A stretch of 64,000 nt of DNA from Panorpa germanica (Eukaryota > Arthropoda > Insecta > Mecoptera > Panorpidae): contig OY783204.1 of NCBI GenBank assembly GCA_963678705.1, positions 10,364,759 through 10,428,758 on the forward strand, written 5' to 3'. Positions 48,080 to 61,036 of the stretch are shown piece by piece (the first letter of the stretch is position 1; the number at the start of each line of letters is the position of its first letter). Both the position numbers and the translations under genes were made by a program. Below the pieces are notes generated by a model. That model was not told the origin of the DNA and searched no databases. It worked only from the letters and a program-made list of their open reading frames with translations.

Positions 48080-48728
48080 ATGGCTCATTACAATGTGCCT
48101 TTACCTAAGCCAAGATTGGAATGGTAAGAAATATTTTATTATTTATAGTTTTATTCTTTTATTTATTATCCTAATAATGATTGAATTGATTTTTGCAGGC
48201 AGTATAGACCGGAACTATTTATGTATAAATTAAGCTTGGCCGAGAAGGCTTTGTACAACAACGTACAAAGCTCTTGGGCCAAAGCAAATTTACAAAGATT
48301 GGCCTATGATCGAGATGTAAGTTCATTTGTTCAGTTCATTATTAGTATAGCGTAAACAATACTTTTAAAGTGTAATTAGCATAATCGTATAATGTAATAA
48401 TTCTATGTTTCAGATATGTTCCATTAAAGTAAATCGTCCGCCCAACATTAAAAATAAGCTTCGTTGCATGTCCCGCTTATTAACAAGAAATCTCAAGAAC
48501 ACGGATGATATTGACGTAATGATGAAAGCTCTGGCGTTGAAGTTTAAATCGAAAAAATTACATTCAGCTAGAAGCCGTGTTCTGAGGTTCAACGAGTCAT
48601 TGTCTGCAAGAAAGCAGGAAAAGATTAACACGGAAGTTGAAACTTTAGAATGTGGTCATTTGTGTGCTGTATTATATGCGGAAAAGTGTCCCTGCAATGC
48701 ACCTACATTATGGAAACGTAAAGAATAA
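48080..48728 (+). CDS. Array unit B3: the only intact copy, unrecognised 158-residue protein
   Basis: Exon 1 is 48080-48123, exon 2 48199-48316 and exon 3 48414-48728; introns of 75 and 97 bases have GTAAG donors and TTTTGCAG/TTTCAG acceptors. The start MAHYNVPLPKPRLEW is kept among copies, and the ATG is the first in the unit in this frame. I recognise no family. Residues 15-54 look helical (LAEKALYNNVQSSWAKANLQ). The middle (residues 75-125) is strongly basic, for example KFKSKKLHSARSR. The tail has the pattern C134-x-H136-x-C138-x7-C146-x-C148, which could bind a metal. There is no signal peptide or membrane segment. A small nuclear or RNA-binding role is conceivable but unproven. An AATAAA lies about 57 bases after the stop. 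Confidence 0.75.
48248..48271 (+). other. Inverted repeat (hairpin) in exon 2 of unit B3
   Basis: GCTTTGTAC, loop AACAAC, GTACAAAGC: a perfect 9-bp stem that can extend by several pairs with one bulge. It codes for residues 32-39. Kept exactly in most copies. Confidence 0.7.
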
Positions 48729-49854
48729 TCTTGACTTTAACCTCTTTAATTGTGATACCTTTATAAATTAAATAATATGAATAGAATAAATTTAAATTTT
48801 AGTAATTGTTGAGTTTTATTTTATTTTTTTTTTTTTAATTTTATATTTTTTAAATAACAAATCAAAGCAAAATAAATGAAATATAAGAATGACGTATAAT
48901 AAAATTTGAATTCAGGCAGAAACAAAATGAAAATTATGTCAGTTTTTAGGTTACAGTTACTCGAATATTACTACACTTGCCTTCTTTTCTTTAATAAACT
49001 AACAACAGACTCGTGTCCCTGCAATACACCTAAATTATGGAAACGTGAGGAATGATCTTGACCTTAAACTCTTTAATTGTAATACATATATAAATTAAAT
49101 AATATATGTAATAAAATAATATGGAAAGAATAAATTTTAATTTTAGTAATTATTGAGTTTTATTTTATTTTTCTTTAATTTTATTTTAAAGATATTTTAA
49201 TTGCAAAAATTATTATTTACTAAACAAAGAATATAAATAGAAGTGAAAATTTCGCATAAAAACATAAAATTTATCATATTCCTAAATTAAAAGTGTATGT
49301 TTACAAATTTTATATTTATCCACTTTATACGTTTATTAATTTTCTATAAGGCACCAAATGTGCTCTTTAAACATTTATAAAATTTGACTAATGAACCAGA
49401 TCCACGTTGCTACAATATTTTTTCAATAATGCTATTACTAAAATAATTTGAATTTATAAATTCAATAAATAAATACTAAAGAATAAATGAAATATAATGA
49501 CAGTTGATGACAATTTAATAAATCATCGATAAGGCTTACATTTTTAGTACTACTTAACGTTAATTTTTGATGCATAATAGGGAATATGCACATTTTAATA
49601 TTTATAAAAATTTAAAGTTGAAGTAGCTTATTGGTTATTGGTTGGAATATTAGGAGTGTGGTCTAAAGATAAGCGCTTCACTATAGTAGGTCGTGGAAAG
49701 TTTAACTTAGGTATGTTATCACTCGACTGTTCTGCCCTCTTTAGATACAATTTAATATTTAGTTTAGTCCTAGACACGACACGAATAACATCGTATCTCG
49801 TAGAATTTATTAACTTTTAAAAAAAATTATTTGCAAATCTGACATTTGAGGAAA
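48729..49854 (+). repeat. Spacer B3-B4
   Basis: 3' untranslated region with AATAAA at 48785-48790, second gene tail near 49014-49165, and the upstream block near 49627-49655, where the TATA-like motif is altered to ATATTAGG. A 60-codon frame here (49638-49820) is not a supported gene. Confidence 0.6.
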
Positions 49855-50463
49855 ATGGCTCATTACAATGTGCCTTTACCTAAGCCAAGATTGGAATGGT
49901 AAGAAATATTTTATTATTTATAGTTTTATTCTTTTATTTATTATCCTAATAATGATTGAATTGATTTTTGTAGACAGTATAGACCGGAACTATTTATGTA
50001 TAAATCAAGCTTGACCGAGAGGGCTTTGTACAACAACGTACAAAGCTCTTGGGCCAAAGCAAATTTACAAAGATTGGCCTATGATTGAGATGTAAGTTCA
50101 TTATTAGTATAACGTATACAATACTTTTAAAGTGTAATTAGCATAATCGTATAATGCATTAATTCTATGTTTCAGATATGTTCCATTGAAGTAAATCGTT
50201 TGCTTAACTTTAAAAATAAGCTTCGTTGCATGTCCCGCTTAGTAACAAGAAATCTTAAAAACACGGATGATATTGACGTAATGATTAAAGCTCTGGCGTT
50301 CAAGTTTAAATCGAAAAAATTACATTCAGCTATAAGACGTGTTCTGAGGTTCAAAGAGTCATTGTCTGCTAGAAAGCAGGAAAAGATCAACACGGCAGTT
50401 GAATCATTAGAATGTGGTCATTTGTGTGCTGTATAATATGCGGACAAGTGTCCCTGCAATGCA
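49855..50463 (+). pseudogene. Array unit B4: copy with at least three stops
   Basis: Exon 1 is 49855-49898, exon 2 49974-50091; exon 3 starts at 50176. The first base of exon 2 is A rather than G, turning the split Trp 15 codon into TGA. Arg 53 is TGA. In exon 3 Leu 141 is TAA (50434-50436), before the last Cys pair. Intron 2 is shortened, apparently between GTTCATT repeats. Confidence 0.75.
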
Positions 50464-51616
50464 CCTACATTATGGAAACGTGAGGAATAATCTTGATTTT
50501 AACCTCTTTAATTGTAATACCTTTATAAATTAAATAATATGAATAAAATAATTTTTAATTTTAGTAATTGTTGAGATTTGTTTTATTTTTTTTTTTTAAT
50601 TTTATATTTTTTGAATACCAAATCAAAGCAAAATAAATGAACTATAAGAATGACGTATAATAAAATTCGCATCTAGACAGAAACAAAATAAAAATTATGT
50701 CACTTTTTAGGTTACAGTTACTCGAATATCACTACACTTACCTTCTTTTCTTCAATAAACTAACAACAGAGCTGTTTCCCTGCAATACTCCTAAATTATG
50801 GAAACGTGAGGAATGATCTTGACCTTAAACTCTTTAATTGTAATACATATATAAATTAAATAATATATGTAATAAAATAATATGGAAAGAATAAATTTTA
50901 ATTTTAGTAATTATTAAATTTAATTTTTTTTTTTTTTAATTTTATTTTAAGGATATTTTAATTGCAAAAATTATTATTTACTAAACAAAGAATATAAATA
51001 GAAGTGAAAAATTTGCATAAAAACATAAAATTTATTATATTCCCAAATTGAAAGAGTATGTTTACAAATTTTATATTTATCCACTTTATACGTTTATTAA
51101 TTTTCTATAAGGCACCAAATGTGCTCTCTGAAAATTTATAAGATTTGACGAATGAACCAGATCCACGTTGCTTCAAATTTTTTTCAATAATGCTATTACT
51201 AAAATAATTTGAATTTATAAATTCAATCAATAAATACTAAAGAATAAATGAAATGTAATGACAGTTGATGACAATATATTAAATCATCGATAAGGCTTAC
51301 ATTTTTAGTACCACTTGGCGTTAATTTCTTGATGCCTAATAGGGAATATGCACATTTTATTATTTATAAAAATTTAAAGTTGAAGTTGCTTATTGGTTAA
51401 TTGTTGGAATATAAGGGGTGTGGTCTAAATATAAGCGCTTGACTATAGTAGGTCAGGAATAGATTAACTTAGGTATGTTATCACTCGACTGTTCTGCCTT
51501 CTTTAGAAACAATTTATTATTTAGTTTAGTCCTAGACACGACACGAATAACATCGTATCTCGTATAATTTATTAACTTTTAAAAAAAATTATTTGCAAAT
51601 CTCACATTTGAGGAAA
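50464..51616 (+). repeat. Spacer B4-B5
   Basis: Standard spacer: second gene tail near 50770-50925, upstream block near 51389-51416 with ATTGG and GGAATATAAGG. No gene. Confidence 0.6.
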
Positions 51617-52277
51617 ATGGCTAATTACAATGTGCCTTTACCTAAGCCAAGATTGGAATAGTAAGAAATATTTTATTATTTATAGTTTTATTCTTTTATT
51701 TTTTATCTTAATAATGATTGAATTGACTTTTGCAGGCAGTATAGACCGGAACAATTTATGTATAAATTAAGCTTGGCCGAGAGGGCTTTGTACAACAACG
51801 TACAAAGCTCTTAGGCCAAAGCAAATTTACAAAGATTGGACTATGATCGACATGTAAGTTCATTTGTTCAGTTCATTATTAGTATAACGTAAACAGTACT
51901 TTTAAAGTGTAATTAGCATATTCGTATAATGTATTAATTCTATGTTTCAGATATGTTCCATTGAAGTAAATCGTCCGCCCAACTTCAAAAATAAGCTTCG
52001 TTGCATGTCCCGCTTAGTAACAAGAAATCTTTAAAACACGGATGATATTGACATAATTATGAAAGCTCTGGCGTTTAAGTTTAAATCGAAAAAATTACAT
52101 TCAGCTAGAAGACGTGCTCTAAGGTTCAAAGAGTCATTGTCTGCAAGAAAGCAGGAAAAGATTAACACGGACGTTGAAACTTTGGAATGTGGTCATTTGT
52201 GTGCTGTATTATATGCGGACAAGTGTCCGAATAATCTTTACTTTAACCTCTTTAATTGTAATACCTTTATAAATTAA
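51617..52277 (+). pseudogene. Array unit B5: stops and loss of the tail
   Basis: Exon 1 is 51617-51660, exon 2 51736-51853; exon 3 starts at 51951. Exon 1 ends in A, so the split Trp 15 codon reads TAG. Trp 41 is TAG, as in A1. Exon 3 has TAA at Lys 82 and lacks about 31 bases after AAGTGTCC, removing the final Cys and running into spacer to 52277. Confidence 0.75.
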
Positions 52278-53360
52278 ATAATATGAAAAGAATAAATTTT
52301 AATTTTAGTAACTGTTGAGTTTTATTTTATTTTTTTTTTTTAATTTTATATTTTTTAAATAACAAATCAAAGCAAAATAAATGAAATATAAGAATGACGT
52401 ATAATAAAATTCGCATCTAGACAGAAACAAAATAAAAATTATGTCAGTTTTTAGGTTACAGTTACTTGAATATTACTACACTTGCCTTCTTTTCTTCAAT
52501 AAACTAACAACAGACCCGTGTCCCTGCAATACACCTAAATTATGGAAACGTGAGAAATGATCTTGACCTTAAACTCTTTCATTGTAATACATATATAAAT
52601 TAAATAATATATGTAAATAAATAATATGGAAAGAATAAATTTTAATTTTAGTAATTATTGAGTTTTATTTTATTTTTTTTTTAATTTTATTTTAAGCATA
52701 TTTTAATTGCAAAAATTATTATTTACTAAACAAAGAATATAAATAGAAGTGAAAATTTCGCATAAAAACATAAAATTTATCATATTTTTTAATTAAAAGT
52801 GTATGTTTACAAATTTTATATTTATCCACTTTATACGTTTATTTATTTTCTATAAGGCACCAAATGTGCTCTCTGAAAATTTATAAGATTTGACTAATGA
52901 ACCAGATCCACGTTGCTACAAATTTTTTCAATAAAGCTATTACTCAAATAATTTGAATTTATAAATTCAATCAATAAATACTAAAGAATAAATGAAATAT
53001 TATGACAGTTAATGACAATTTAATAAATCATCGATAAGGCTTACATTTTTAGTACCACTTGGCGTTAATTTCTTGATGCATAATAGGGAATATGCACATT
53101 TTAATATTTATAAAAATTTAAAGTTGAAGTAGCTTATTGGTTATTGGTTGGAATATAAGAAGTGTGGTCTAAAGATAAGCGCTTCACTATAGTAGGTCGG
53201 GGATTGTTTAACTCAGGTATGTTATCACTCGACTGTTCTGCTTTCTTTAGAAACAATTTAATATTTAGTTTATTCCTAGACACGACACAAATAACATCGT
53301 ATCTCGTAGAATTTATTAACTTTTAAAAAAAATTATTTGCAAATCTGGCATTTAAGGAAA
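52278..53360 (+). repeat. Spacer B5-B6
   Basis: Standard spacer: second gene tail near 52515-52670, upstream block near 53131-53160. No gene. Confidence 0.6.
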
Positions 53361-54001
53361 ATAACTAATTACAATGTGCCGTTACCTAAGCCAAGATTGG
53401 AATGGTAAGAAATATTTTATTATTTATAGTTTTATTTATTATCTTAATAATGATTGAATTGATTTTTGCAGGCAGAATAGACCAAAACAATTTATGTATA
53501 AATTAAGCTTGGCTGAGAGGGCTTTGTACAACAACGTACAAAGCTCTTGGGCCAAAGCAAATTTACAAAGATTGGCCTATGATCGAGATGTAAGTTCATT
53601 TGTTCAGTTCATTATTAGTATAACGTAAACAATACTTTTAAAGTGTAATCAGCATAATCGTGTAATGTATTAATTCTATGTTTTAGATATGTTACATTGA
53701 AGTAAATCGTCCGCCCAACTTTAAAAATAAGCTTCGTTGCTTGTCCCGCTTAGTAACAAGAAATCTTAAAAACACGGATGATATTGACGTAATGATGAAA
53801 GCTCTGGCGTTAAAGTTTAAATCGAAAAAATTACATTTAGCTAGAAGACGTGTTCTGAGGTTTAAAGAGTCATTGTCTGCAAGAAAACAGGAAAAGATCA
53901 ACACGGAAGTTGAAACTTTAGAATGTGGTCATTTGTGTGCTGTATTATATGCGGACAAGTGTCCCTGCAATGCACCTACATTATGGAAACGTAAGGAATA
54001 A
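53361..54001 (+). pseudogene. Array unit B6: open in all exons, start codon ATA
   Basis: Exon 1 is 53361-53404, exon 2 53472-53589 and exon 3 53687-54001. All three exons join in one open frame to the normal stop with the full Cys/His tail. The start codon is ATA and the next codon is also changed. The acceptor of exon 3 is TTTTAG. The next in-frame Met is residue 23 in exon 2 (FMYK), which would remove the conserved N-terminus. Either a recently silenced copy or one using a non-standard or internal start. Confidence 0.65.
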
Positions 54002-55127
54002 TCTTGACTTTAACCTCTTTAATTGTAATACCTTTATAAATTAAATAATATGAATAGAATAAATTTTAATTTTAGTAATTGTTGAGTTTTATTTTATTTT
54101 TTTTTTTTAATTTTATATTTTTTAAATAACAAATCAAAGCAAAATAAATGAAATATAAGAATGACGTATAATAAAATTCGCATCTAGACAGAAACAAAAT
54201 GAAAATTATGTCAGTTTTTAGGTTACAGTTACTCGAATATTACTACACTTGCCTTCTTCTCTTTAATAAACTAACAACAGACCCGTGTCCCTGCAATACA
54301 CCTAAATTATGGAAACGTGAGGAATGATCTTGACCTTAAACTCTTTAATTGTAATACATATATAAATTAAATAAAATATGTAATAAAATAATATGGAAAG
54401 AATAAATTTTAATTTTAGTAATTATTGAGTTTTATTTTATTTTTTTTAAATTTTATTTAAAGGATATTTTAATTGCAAAAATTATTATTTACTAAACAAA
54501 GAATATAAATAGAAGTGAAAATTTCGCATAAAAACAAAAAAATTATCATATTCCAAAATTGAAAGTGTATGTTTACAAATTTTATATTTATCCACTTGAT
54601 ACGTTTATTAATCTTCTATAAGGCACCAAATGTGCTCTCTAAAAATTTATAAAATTTGATTTATGAACCAGATCCACGTTGCTACAAAATTTTTTTAATA
54701 ATGCTATTACTAAAATAATTTGAATTTATAAATTCAATCAATAAATACTAAAGATTAAATGAAATATAATGACAGTTTATGACAATTTAATAAATCATCG
54801 ATAAAGCTTACATTTTTAGTACTACTTGGCGTTAATATTTTGATGCATAATAGAGAATATGCACATTTTATTATTTATAAAAATTAAAAGTTGAAGTAGC
54901 TTATTGGTTATTAGTTGGAATATAAGGGGTGTGGTCTAAAGATAAGCGCTTTACTATAGTAGGTCGGGGATAGTTTTACTTAGGTATGTTATCACTCGAC
55001 TGTTCTGCTTTCTTTAGAAACAATTTAATATTTAGTTTAGTTCTAGACATGACACGAATAACATCGTATCTCGTAGAATTTATTAACTTTTAAAAAAAAT
55101 TATTTGCAAATCTGACATTTAAGGAAA
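54002..55127 (+). repeat. Spacer B6-B7
   Basis: Standard spacer: second gene tail near 54287-54440, upstream block near 54899-54930. No gene. Confidence 0.6.
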
Positions 55128-55768
55128 ATGGCTAATTACAATGTGCCTTTACCTAAGCCAAGATTGGAATGGTAAGAAATATTTTATTAATTATAGTTTT
55201 ATTTATTATCTTAATATTTATTGAATTGATTTTAGCAGGCAGTATAGTCCGGAACAATTTATGTATAAATTAAGCTTGGCCTAAAGGGCTTTGAACAACA
55301 ACGTACAAAGCTCTTGGGCCAAAGCAAATTCACAAAGATTGGCCTATGATCAAGATGTAAGTTCAATTGTTCAGTTCATTATTATTATAACGTAAACAGT
55401 ACTTTTAAAGTGTAATTAGCATAATCGTGTAATGTATTAATTCTATGTTTCAGATATGTTCCATTGAAGTAAATCGTCCGCCCAACTTTAAAAATAAGCT
55501 TCGTTGCATGTCTCGCTTAGTAACAAGAAATCTTAAAAACACGGATGATATTGACGTAATAATGAAAGCTCTGGCGTTGAAGGTTAAATAGAAAAAATTA
55601 CATTCAGCTAGAAGACGTGTTCTGAGGTTTAAATAGTTATTGTCTGCAAGTAAACAGGAAAAGATCAACACGGAAGTTGAAACTTTAGAATGTGGTCATT
55701 TGTGTGCTGTATTATATGCGGACAAGTGTCCCTGCAATGCACCTACATTGTGGAAACGTATGGAATAA
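55128..55768 (+). pseudogene. Array unit B7: copy with stops in exons 2 and 3
   Basis: Exon 1 is 55128-55171, exon 2 55239-55356 and exon 3 55454-55768. Glu 30 is TAA, the same lesion as B2, suggesting a common source. Exon 3 has TAG at residues 100 and 115. The tail is still readable. Confidence 0.75.
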
Positions 55769-56893
55769 TCTTTACTTTAACCTCTTTAATTGTAATACCT
55801 TTATAAATTAAATAATATGAATAGAATTAATTTTAATTTTTGTAACTGTTGAGTTTTTTTTTTTTTTTTTTTTTAATTTTATATTTTTTAAATAACAAAT
55901 CAAAGCAAAATAAATGAAATATAAGAATGACGTATAATAAAATTTGCATTCAGACAGAAACAAAATGAAAATTTTGTCAGTTTTTAGGTTACAGTTACTC
56001 AAATATTACTACACTTGCTTTCTTTTCTTCAATAAACTAGCAACAGACCCGTCTCCCTGCAATACACCTAAATTATGGAAACGTGAGGAATGATCTTGAC
56101 CTTAAACTCTTTAATTGTAATACATATATAAATTAAATAATATATGTAAGAAAATAATATGGAAAGAATAAATTTTAATTTTAGTAAATATTGAGTTTTA
56201 TTTTATTTGTTTTTTTAATTTTATTATAAGGATATTTTAATTGCAAAAATTATTATTTACTAAACAAAGAATATAAATAGAAGTGAAAATTTCGCATAAA
56301 AACAAAAATTTATCATATTCCTAAATTGAAAGTGTATGTTTACAAATTTTATTTTTATCCACTTTATACGTTTATTAATTTTCCATAAGGCACCAAATGT
56401 GCTCTCTAAAAATTTATAAGATTTGACTAATGAACCAGATCCACGTTGCTACAAATTTTTTTCAATAATGCTATTACTAAAAGAATTTGAATTTATAAAT
56501 TCAATCAATAAATACTAAAGAATAAATGAAATATAATGACAGTTGATGACAATTTAATAAATCATCGATAAGGCTTACATTTTTAGTACCACTTGGCGTT
56601 AATTTCTTGATGCATAATAGGGAATATGCACATTTTAATATTTATAAAAATTAAAAGTTGATGTAGCTTATTGGTTATTGGTTGGAATATAAGGGGTGTG
56701 GTCTAAAGATAAGCGCTTCACTATAGTAGGTCGGGGATAGTTTAACTCAGGTATGTTATCACTCGACTGATCTGCTTTCTTTAGAAACAATTTAATATTT
56801 AGGTTAGTCCTAGACAGGACACGAATAATATCGTATCTCGTAGAATTTATTAACTTTTAAAAAAATTATTTGTAAATCTGACATTTGTGGAAA
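55769..56893 (+). repeat. Spacer B7-B8
   Basis: Standard spacer with a long T run near 55853-55873, second gene tail near 56052-56200 and upstream block near 56667-56695. The minus-strand frame at 55808-56002 is low-complexity noise. Confidence 0.6.
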
Positions 56894-57545
56894 ATGGTTA
56901 ATTACAATGTGCCTTTACCTAAGCCAAGATTGGAATGGTAAGAAATATTCTATTATTTATAGTTTTATTCTTTTATTTATTATCTTAATAATGATTGAAT
57001 TGATTTTTGCAGGCAGTATAGACTGGAACAAATTATGTATAATTTAGGCTTGGCCGAAAGGGCTTTGTACAACAACGTATAAAGCTCTTGGGCCAAAGCA
57101 AATTTACAAAGATTGGCCTATGATCGAGATGTAAGTTTATTTGTTCAGTTCATTATTAGTATAACGTGAACAATACTTTTAAAGTGTAATTAGCATAATT
57201 GTATAATGTATCAATTCTATGTTTCAGATATGTTCCATTGAAGTAAATCGTCCGCCCAACTTTAAAAATAAGCTTCGTTGCATGTCCCGCTTAGTAACAA
57301 GAAATCTTAAAAACACGGATGATATTGACGTAATGATAAAAGCTCTGGCGTTGAAGTTTAATTTGAAAAAATTACATTCAGCTAGAAGACGTGTTCTGAG
57401 GTTCAAAGAGTCATTGTCTGCAAGAAAGCAGGAAAAGATCAACACGGAAGTAGAAACTTTAAAATGTGGTCATTTGTGTGCTGTATTATATATTTTGTAT
57501 TATTATATAGTGTCCTTGCAATGCACCTACATAATGGAAACTTGA
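56894..57545 (+). pseudogene. Array unit B8: stop in exon 2, altered tail
   Basis: Exon 1 is 56894-56937, exon 2 57013-57130; exon 3 starts at 57228. Gln 38 is TAA, shared with B9 and B11. Exon 3 is open, but an AT-rich replacement after CAVLY destroys the last Cys pair and the frame ends at 57545. Confidence 0.75.
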
Positions 57546-58629
57546 GGAATAATCTTGACTTTAACCTTTATAAATTAAATTATATGAATAGAATAAATTT
57601 TAATTTTAGTAATTGTTTAGTTTTATTTTATTTTTTTTTTTTACTTTTATATTTTTTAAATAACAAATCAAAGCAAAATAAATGAAATATAAGAATGACG
57701 TATAATAAAATTCGCATCTAGACAGAAACAAAATGAAAATTATGTCAGTTTTTATGTTACAGTTACTCGAATATTACTACACTTGCCTTCTTTTCTTTAA
57801 TAAAGTAACAACAGACCCGTGTCCCTGCAATACACCTAAATTATGGAAACGTGAGAAATGATCTTGACCTTAAACTCTTTAATTGTAATACATATATAAA
57901 TTAAATAAAATATGTAATAAAATAATATGGAAAGAATAAATTTTAATTTTAGTAATTATTGAGTTTTATTTTATTTTCTTTTTTTTTAATTTTATTTTAA
58001 GGATATCTTAATTGCAAAAATTATTATTTAGTAAACAAAGAATATAAATAGAAGTGAAAATTTTGCATAAAAACAAAAAGTTATCATATTCCTAAATTGA
58101 AAGTGTATGTTTATAAATTTTATTTTTATCCACTTTATACGTTTATTAATTTTCCATAAGGCACCAAATGTGCTCTCTAAAAATTTATAAGATTTGACTA
58201 ATGAACCAGATCCACGTTGCTACAAATTTTTTTCAATAATGCTATTACTAAAATAATTTGAATTTATAAATTCAATCAATAAATACTAAAGAATAAATAA
58301 AATATAATGACAGTTGATGACAATTTAATAAATCATCGATAAGGCATACATTTTTAGTACCACTTGGCGTTAATTTCTTGATGCATAATAGGGAATATGC
58401 ACATTTTAATATTTATAAAAATTAAAAGTTGAAGTAGCTAAAGATAAGCGCTTCACTATAGTAGGTCGGGGATAGTTTTACTTAGGTATGTTATCACTCG
58501 ACTGTTCTGCTTTCTTTAGAAACAATTTAATATTTAGTTTAGTTCTAGACACGACACGAATAACATCGTATCTCGTAGAATTTATTAACTTTTAAAAAAA
58601 ATTATTTGCAAATCTGACATTTGTGGAAA
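57546..58629 (+). repeat. Spacer B8-B9 lacking the promoter-like block
   Basis: Second gene tail near 57820-57970. Before B9 the 36 bases with both ATTGG motifs and the TATA-like motif are missing (GAAGTAGCT joined to AAAGATAAGCG near 58432-58450). No gene. Confidence 0.6.
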
Positions 58630-59260
58630 ATGGCTAATAACAATGTGCCTTTACCTAAGCCACGATTGGAATGGTAAGAAATATTTTATTATTTATAGTT
58701 TTATTCTTTTATTTATTATCTTAATAAAGATTGAATTGATTTTTGCAGGCAGTATAGACCGGAACAATTTATGTATAATTTAAGCTTGGCCGAGAGGGCT
58801 TTGTACAACAACGTATAAAGCTCTTGGGCCAAAGCAAATTTACAAAGCTTGGCCTATGATCGAGATGTAAGTTTATTTGTTCAGTTCATTATTAGTATAA
58901 CGTGAACAATACTTTTAAAGTGTAATTAGCATAATCGTATAATGTATCAATTCTATGTTTCAGATATGTTCCATTGAAGTAAATCGTCCGTTCAACTTTA
59001 AAAATTAACTTCGTTGCATGTCCCGCTTAGTAACAAGAAATCTTAAAAACACGGATGATATTGACGTAATGATAAAAGCTCTGGCGATAAAGTTTAAATC
59101 GAAAAAATTACATTCAGCTAGAAGACGTGTTCTGAGGTTCAAAGAGTCATTGTCTGCAAGAAAGCAGGAAAAGATCAACACGGAAGTTGAAACTTTAAAA
59201 TGTGGTCACTTGTGTGCTGTATTATATGCGGACAAGTGTCCTTGCAATGCACCTACATAA
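58630..59260 (+). pseudogene. Array unit B9: promoter-less copy with stops
   Basis: Exon 1 is 58630-58673, exon 2 58749-58866 and exon 3 58964-59260. Gln 38 is TAA, Lys 69 is TAA, and Leu 153 is TAA near the end. The remaining exon 3 frame is open. It forms a duplicated pair with B10, almost identical to B11-B12. Confidence 0.75.
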
Positions 59261-60402
59261 TGAAAACTTAAGGAATAATCTTGACTTTAACCTCTTTAAT
59301 TGTAATACTTTTATAAATTAAATTATATGAATAGAATAAATTTTAATTTTAGTAATTGTTTAGTTTTATTTTTTTTTTTTTTTACTTTTATATTTTTCAA
59401 ATAACAAATCAAAGCAAAATAAATGAAATATAAGAATGACGTATAATAAAATACGCATTCAGACAGAAACAAAATAAAAATTATGTCAGTTTTTAGGTTA
59501 CAGTTACTCGAATATTACTACACTTGCCTTCTTTTCTTCAATAAACTAACAACAGACCCGTGTCCCTGCAATACACCTAAATTATGGAAACGTGAGGAAT
59601 GATCTTGACCTTAAACTCTTTAATTGTAATACATATATAAATTAAATAATATATGTAATAAAATAATATGGAAAGAATAAATTTTAATTTTAGTAATTAT
59701 TTAGTTTTATTTTATTTTTTTAGAATTTTATTTTAAGGATATTTTAATTGCAAAAATTATTATTTACTAAACAAAGAATATAAATAGAAGTGAAAATTTC
59801 GCATAAAAACATAAAATTTATCATATTCCTAAATTGAAAGAGTATGTTTACAAATCTTATATTTATCCACTTTATACGTTTATTAATTTTCTATAAGGCA
59901 CCAAATGTGCTCTCTGAAAATTTATAAGATTTGAGTAATGAACCAGATTCACGTTGCAACAAATTTTTTTTTACAATGCTATTACTAAAATAATTTGAAT
60001 TTATAAATTCAATCAATAAATACTAAAGAATAAATGAAATGTAATGACAGTTGATGACAATATATTAAATCATCGATAAGGCTTACATTTTTAGTACCAC
60101 TTGGCGTTAATTTGTTGATGCATAATAAGGAATATGCACATTTTAATATTTATAAAAATTTAAAGTTGAAGTAGCTTATTGGTTATTGGCTGGAATATAA
60201 GGGGTGTGGTCTAAAGATAAGCGCTTCACTATAGTAGATCGGGGATAGTTTAACTCAGGTATGTTATCACTCGACTGTTCTGCTTTCTTTAGAAACAATT
60301 TAATATTTAGTTTAGTCCTAGACACGACACGAATAACATCGTATCTCGTAGAATTTATTAACTTTTAAAAAAAATTATTTGCAAATCTGACATTTGAGGA
60401 AA
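59261..60402 (+). repeat. Spacer B9-B10
   Basis: Standard spacer: second gene tail near 59555-59705, upstream block present near 60175-60205. No gene. Confidence 0.6.
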
Positions 60403-61036
60403 ATGGCTAATTACAATGTGCCTTTACCTAAGCCAAGATTGGAATGGTAAGACATATTTTATTATTTATAGTTTTATTTTTTTAATTAATATCTTAATAA
60501 TGATTGAATTGATTTTTGCAGGCAGTATAGACCGGAATAATTTATGTATAAATTAAGCTTGGCCGAGAGGGCTTTGTACAACAACGTACAAAGCTCTTGG
60601 GCCAAAGCAAATTTACAAAGATTAGCCTATGATCGAGATGTAAGTTCATTTGTTCAGTTCATTATTAGTATAACGTAAACAATACTTTTAAAGTGTAATT
60701 AGCATAATCGTATAATGTATTAATTCTATGTTTCAGATATGTTTTATTAAAGTAAATCGTCCGCCCAACTTTAAAAATAAGCTTCGTTGCATGTCCCGCT
60801 TAGTAACAAGAAATCTCAAAAACACGGATGATATTGACGTAATGATGAAAGCTCTGGCGTTGAAGTTTAAATCGAAAAAAATACATTTAGCTAGAAGCCG
60901 TGTTCTGAGGTTTAAAGAGTCATTGTCTGCAAGAAAGCAGGAAAAGATTAACACGGAAGTTGAAACTTTAGAATGTGGTCATTTGTGTGCTGTATTATAT
61001 GCGGACAAGTGTCCCTGCAATGCACCTACATTATGA
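60403..61036 (+). pseudogene. Array unit B10: one stop in exon 2, short tail
   Basis: Exon 1 is 60403-60446, exon 2 60522-60639 and exon 3 60737-61036. The only internal lesion is CAA to TAA at Gln 21. Trp 154 is TGA, as in A0, removing only the last residues. The hairpin is intact. Confidence 0.75.
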
